DNA of 64,000 nucleotides from Flavobacterium sp. HSC-61S13 (GTDB taxonomy: Bacteria; Bacteroidota; Bacteroidia; Flavobacteriales; Flavobacteriaceae): the NCBI RefSeq assembly GCF_024171535.1, contig NZ_JALJZV010000013.1, forward strand, positions 1 through 64,000, in the 5' to 3' direction. Under the pieces are notes generated by a model. It saw only the letters and a program-made list of their open reading frames with translations. It did not search any database and was not told where the DNA came from. Made by a program: the position numbers and the translations under genes. Of the stretch, positions 61,173-64,000 are shown one piece after another. Position 1 is the first letter of the stretch, and every line of letters starts with the position of its first letter.

Positions 61173-64000
61173 ATGTCTGAAGAAAGAGTAAAAAGAATAA
61201 ATCAAGTTTTAAGGGAATTAAATATTTCTCTAGATAGAGCTGTGGATTATCTGAAAACCAAAGGTTTTGAGATCGAAGCAAGTCCAAACGCTAAGATATC
61301 TAAAGAGGAGTATGGTGTTTTGTGTAAACAATTCTCTGCCGACAAGGGGAAGAAAGAAGCTTCTATAGAAGTGAGTGAAGAGAAAAGAAAGGAAAAAGAA
61401 GCTCTTAAAGTAGAGCGCGATAGAGAAATTGAAGTAAAACGCAAACAAGACGAGGAGCGTATCAAACGCGAACAAGAGGTAATTCGCGCAAAAGCGGAAG
61501 CTATTGCTGCAATCAAACCTGTTGGTAAAATTGATCTTGAACCTAAAAAACCGAAAGTTTCTTCAGACGATACAGTGGTTAAAAAACAAGTGAAACCAGA
61601 AATTTTGGAAGCTAAATCTGAAGAAGTGCAAGCCAAGCCAGTAGAGAAAAAATCTAAAGGGCCTAGTGGAACTGTTAGTGATAAAAAAGTTGTTGTTGCC
61701 GAGAAAAAGGAAACACCTTCAGAAAAACCAACAGCAGTTGTGTCTTCTGAAGAACAAACAACTGAGGTGAAATCCACCGAAAATAAAGTTGTTGAAGCTA
61801 AGATAGAATCAAAAGAAGTTGGTCAAGGCGAAGCAGTTACAGAAGAAGAAGTAGTTAAGACTAATTACCAAAAGCTTTCAGGAACTACTTTTACGGGACA
61901 AACCATCGATTTGTCTCAGTTTAACAAGCCTAAAAAGAAGAAGGAAGAACCTAAAAAAGATGATCCTAAAAAAGGTGGCGTAGCTGCGAAGCCGGGTGCT
62001 GCAAATGCTGCTGCTGCTAAAAATAAGAGAAAAAGAATTCCTTCTAAACCGGGAGCTAACACCGGGACGGCTAATGCTGCTGGTGGTGGTGCTCCAAGAC
62101 CTGCTGGAGCTGGAAATAAATTTGGAAATAGAACTTCCCCTAACTACAAAGGTAATAACAACAGAAATGCAGCGCCAGTTGTAAAAGTTGAACCTACTGA
62201 GGAAGAGGTTAAAAACCAAATTAAAGAAACTCTAGAGCGTTTACAAGGAAAAGGAAACCGTTCTAAAGCGGCGAAATATCGTAGAGATAAAAGAGATACG
62301 CACCGTAAGAAAACGGATGACGAACAAAGAGCTATTGAAGAAGGAAGCAAAACTTTAAAAGTAACGGAATTCGTTACTGTTGGAGAAGTAGCAACGATGA
62401 TGGATGTGCCTATTACTAAAGTAATCGGAACTTGTATGTCTTTGGGTATCATGGTTACCATGAACCAACGTTTGGATGCGGAAACTTTAACGATTGTTGC
62501 AGATGAATTTGGTTTTGAAGTAGAATTTACAACAACAGATATCGAGGAATCGATTGAAGAAGTAGTGGATAAAGCGGAAGATTTAAAACCTAGAGCTCCA
62601 ATTGTTACCGTAATGGGACACGTGGATCACGGTAAAACATCTTTGCTGGATTATATTCGTAATACCAATGTTATTACAGGAGAGTCTGGAGGTATCACGC
62701 AACATATTGGTGCTTACGGAGTAACTTTAGAGGGTGGTCAACAGATCACGTTCCTAGACACACCTGGTCACGAGGCCTTTACAGCCATGCGTGCTCGTGG
62801 TGCTCAAGTTACCGATATCGTAATTATTGTTATTGCGGCGGATGATGATATCATGCCACAAACCAAAGAGGCGATCAGCCATGCTCAGGCAGCTGGTGTT
62901 CCATTGATTTTTGCTATCAATAAAATCGATAAGGATACAGCAAACCCAGAGAAAATTAAAGAAAAATTAGCAGCAATGAACTTGTTGGTGGAAGCTTGGG
63001 GAGGTACTTACCAATCTCAAGATATCTCGGCCAAAAAAGGTATTGGTGTAAAAGAACTTTTGGAAAAAGTATTGCTTGAAGCAGAAATGTTGGAGCTGAC
63101 TGCAAATCCAGATAAGTTAGCTGTGGGAACTGTAGTTGAAGCATTCCTTGATAAAGGTAGAGGATTTGTTTCTACTGTTTTGGTTCAATCCGGTACTTTA
63201 CGTGTAGGTGACTATATGTTAGCAGGTAAACACCACGGTAAGGTTAGAGCGATGCATGACGAAAGAGGAAATGCCGTTAAAGAGGCGGGTCCTTCTAAAC
63301 CTATTTCTGTATTGGGATTAGATGGCGCACCTACTGCTGGTGATAAGTTCAACGTATTCTTAGAAGAACGTGAAGCAAAACAAATTGCTGCGAAACGTAC
63401 TCAGTTGATTCGTGAACAATCAGTAAGAGCGCAAAGACATATTACTTTGGCTGAGATTGGACGTCGTATTGCTTTAGGTGACTTTAAAGAGTTGAATATT
63501 ATCTTGAAAGGGGATGTGGATGGTTCTGTTGAGGCACTTTCTGATTCCTTCTCTAAACTATCTACTGAAGAAATTCAAATCAATATTATCCATAAAGGAG
63601 TTGGAGCTATTACAGAATCTGACGTATTGTTGGCATCAGCATCTGATGCAATCATTATCGGATTTAACGTTCGACCAATGGGTAATGCGAAACAATTAGC
63701 CGATAAAGAAGAAATCGATATCAGAAACTACTCGATCATCTATGATGCAATTGACGACTTAAGAGACGCTATGGAAGGCATGCTTTCCCCAGTGATGAAA
63801 GAAGAAGTTACGGGTACTGCTGAAATTAGAGAATTGTTTAAAATCTCTAAAATTGGAACCATTGCTGGATGTATGGTTACAGATGGTAAAATCTTCAGAA
63901 ACTCTAAAATCCGCTTGATCCGTGAAGGAGTCGTTATTTACACTGGTGAATTAACCGCTTTAAGACGTTTCAAAGACGATGTAAAAGAAGTTGCTAAAGG
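61173..64000 (+). CDS. infB: Translation initiation factor IF-2 (3' end outside window)
   Basis: Open frame from the ATG at 61173 with no stop to the window edge; 942 codons are visible and only a short C-terminal end is missing. The N-terminus begins MSEERVKRINQVLRELNIS and continues into a long, charged, low-complexity arm (Lys/Glu/Ala-rich, about 60-390). An IF2_N domain follows (about 405-455). The GTPase core has VMGHVDHGKTSLLD (P-loop), FLDTPGHEAFTAMRARG (switch II) and INKIDKD. The C-terminal barrel and C1/C2 domains complete the protein. It delivers fMet-tRNA to the 30S subunit. Confidence 0.97.
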   Translation, partial: MSEERVKRINQVLRELNISLDRAVDYLKTKGFEIEASPNAKISKEEYGVLCKQFSADKGKKEASIEVSEEKRKEKEALKVERDREIEVKRKQDEERIKREQEVIRAKAEAIAAIKPVGKIDLEPKKPKVSSDDTVVKKQVKPEILEAKSEEVQAKPVEKKSKGPSGTVSDKKVVVAEKKETPSEKPTAVVSSEEQTTEVKSTENKVVEAKIESKEVGQGEAVTEEEVVKTNYQKLSGTTFTGQTIDLSQFNKPKKKKEEPKKDDPKKGGVAAKPGAANAAAAKNKRKRIPSKPGANTGTANAAGGGAPRPAGAGNKFGNRTSPNYKGNNNRNAAPVVKVEPTEEEVKNQIKETLERLQGKGNRSKAAKYRRDKRDTHRKKTDDEQRAIEEGSKTLKVTEFVTVGEVATMMDVPITKVIGTCMSLGIMVTMNQRLDAETLTIVADEFGFEVEFTTTDIEESIEEVVDKAEDLKPRAPIVTVMGHVDHGKTSLLDYIRNTNVITGESGGITQHIGAYGVTLEGGQQITFLDTPGHEAFTAMRARGAQVTDIVIIVIAADDDIMPQTKEAISHAQAAGVPLIFAINKIDKDTANPEKIKEKLAAMNLLVEAWGGTYQSQDISAKKGIGVKELLEKVLLEAEMLELTANPDKLAVGTVVEAFLDKGRGFVSTVLVQSGTLRVGDYMLAGKHHGKVRAMHDERGNAVKEAGPSKPISVLGLDGAPTAGDKFNVFLEEREAKQIAAKRTQLIREQSVRAQRHITLAEIGRRIALGDFKELNIILKGDVDGSVEALSDSFSKLSTEEIQINIIHKGVGAITESDVLLASASDAIIIGFNVRPMGNAKQLADKEEIDIRNYSIIYDAIDDLRDAMEGMLSPVMKEEVTGTAEIRELFKISKIGTIAGCMVTDGKIFRNSKIRLIREGVVIYTGELTALRRFKDDVKEVAK

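Noticed and set aside
61247..61777. Long minus-strand frame inside infB
   Set aside because: It is a by-product of the Lys/Glu-rich N-terminal arm of IF-2, giving a Ser/Phe-rich product with no family match.

Overview
The window is 64 kb of low-GC chromosome from a member of the Bacteroidota, most likely a Flavobacteriaceae-type flavobacterium. Four things support this. Type IX secretion (T9SS) cargo proteins carry the gliding-motility-type C-terminal domain. PorP/SprF and PorE-like outer-membrane partners are present. The operon for complex I has the 14 separate nuoA-N genes with a short NuoG. Promoters fit the Bacteroidota pattern (TTTG, 17-20 nt, TAnnTTTG), and start codons lack Shine-Dalgarno sequences. 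The genus cannot be fixed from this sequence.

Layout. 1-192: a tandem palindromic repeat. 240-4642: a 965-aa T9SS cargo protein, recX and a JmjC-like cupin. 4986-7935: a DapA-superfamily lyase and a cupin, divergent from a MocR-type regulator. 8050-11486: a DUF4494 protein, tRNA-Leu(CAA), and prs-rplY-pth. 11585-20332: a lipoprotein, aspS, an MFS exporter, an Old Yellow Enzyme, a TPR lipoprotein, an XRE regulator and two exported proteins of unknown function. 20536-33441: the complete nuo operon on the minus strand, with a consensus promoter and a terminator. 33642-39606: a cold-shock protein, then the DUF177-rpmF-fabH-accB-accC lipid cluster, then pdxA divergent from ribE. 39739-42185: a DUF1266 protein and a compact operon of ECF sigma factor, 70-aa protein and TM-helix channel-like protein.

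42450-52499 is the most unusual region. Three paralogous secreted proteins and an 899-aa protein with six 96-aa tandem repeats share an N-terminal module. They are followed by a T9SS cargo protein, a PorP/SprF protein and a PorE-like OmpA protein. It looks like a cell-surface fibre or adhesin locus with its own export and anchoring partners.

52644-64000 is mostly housekeeping: an LD-carboxypeptidase, YraN, a PepSY-TM protein with a possible Fur-type operator, a bacilliredoxin, a PlsC acyltransferase (GTG start), an acyl-ACP desaturase, an HD phosphohydrolase and a universal stress protein. It ends with rimP-nusA-infB, whose leader carries a terminator-like hairpin; infB runs off the window edge.

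How the genes work together. The nuo genes build the respiratory NADH dehydrogenase. accBC and fabH start fatty-acid synthesis, and PlsC and the desaturase turn the products into membrane lipid. prs, rplY, pth, aspS, rpmF, rimP, nusA and infB serve nucleotide supply, transcription and translation. Accessory content is concentrated in the surface-protein genes.
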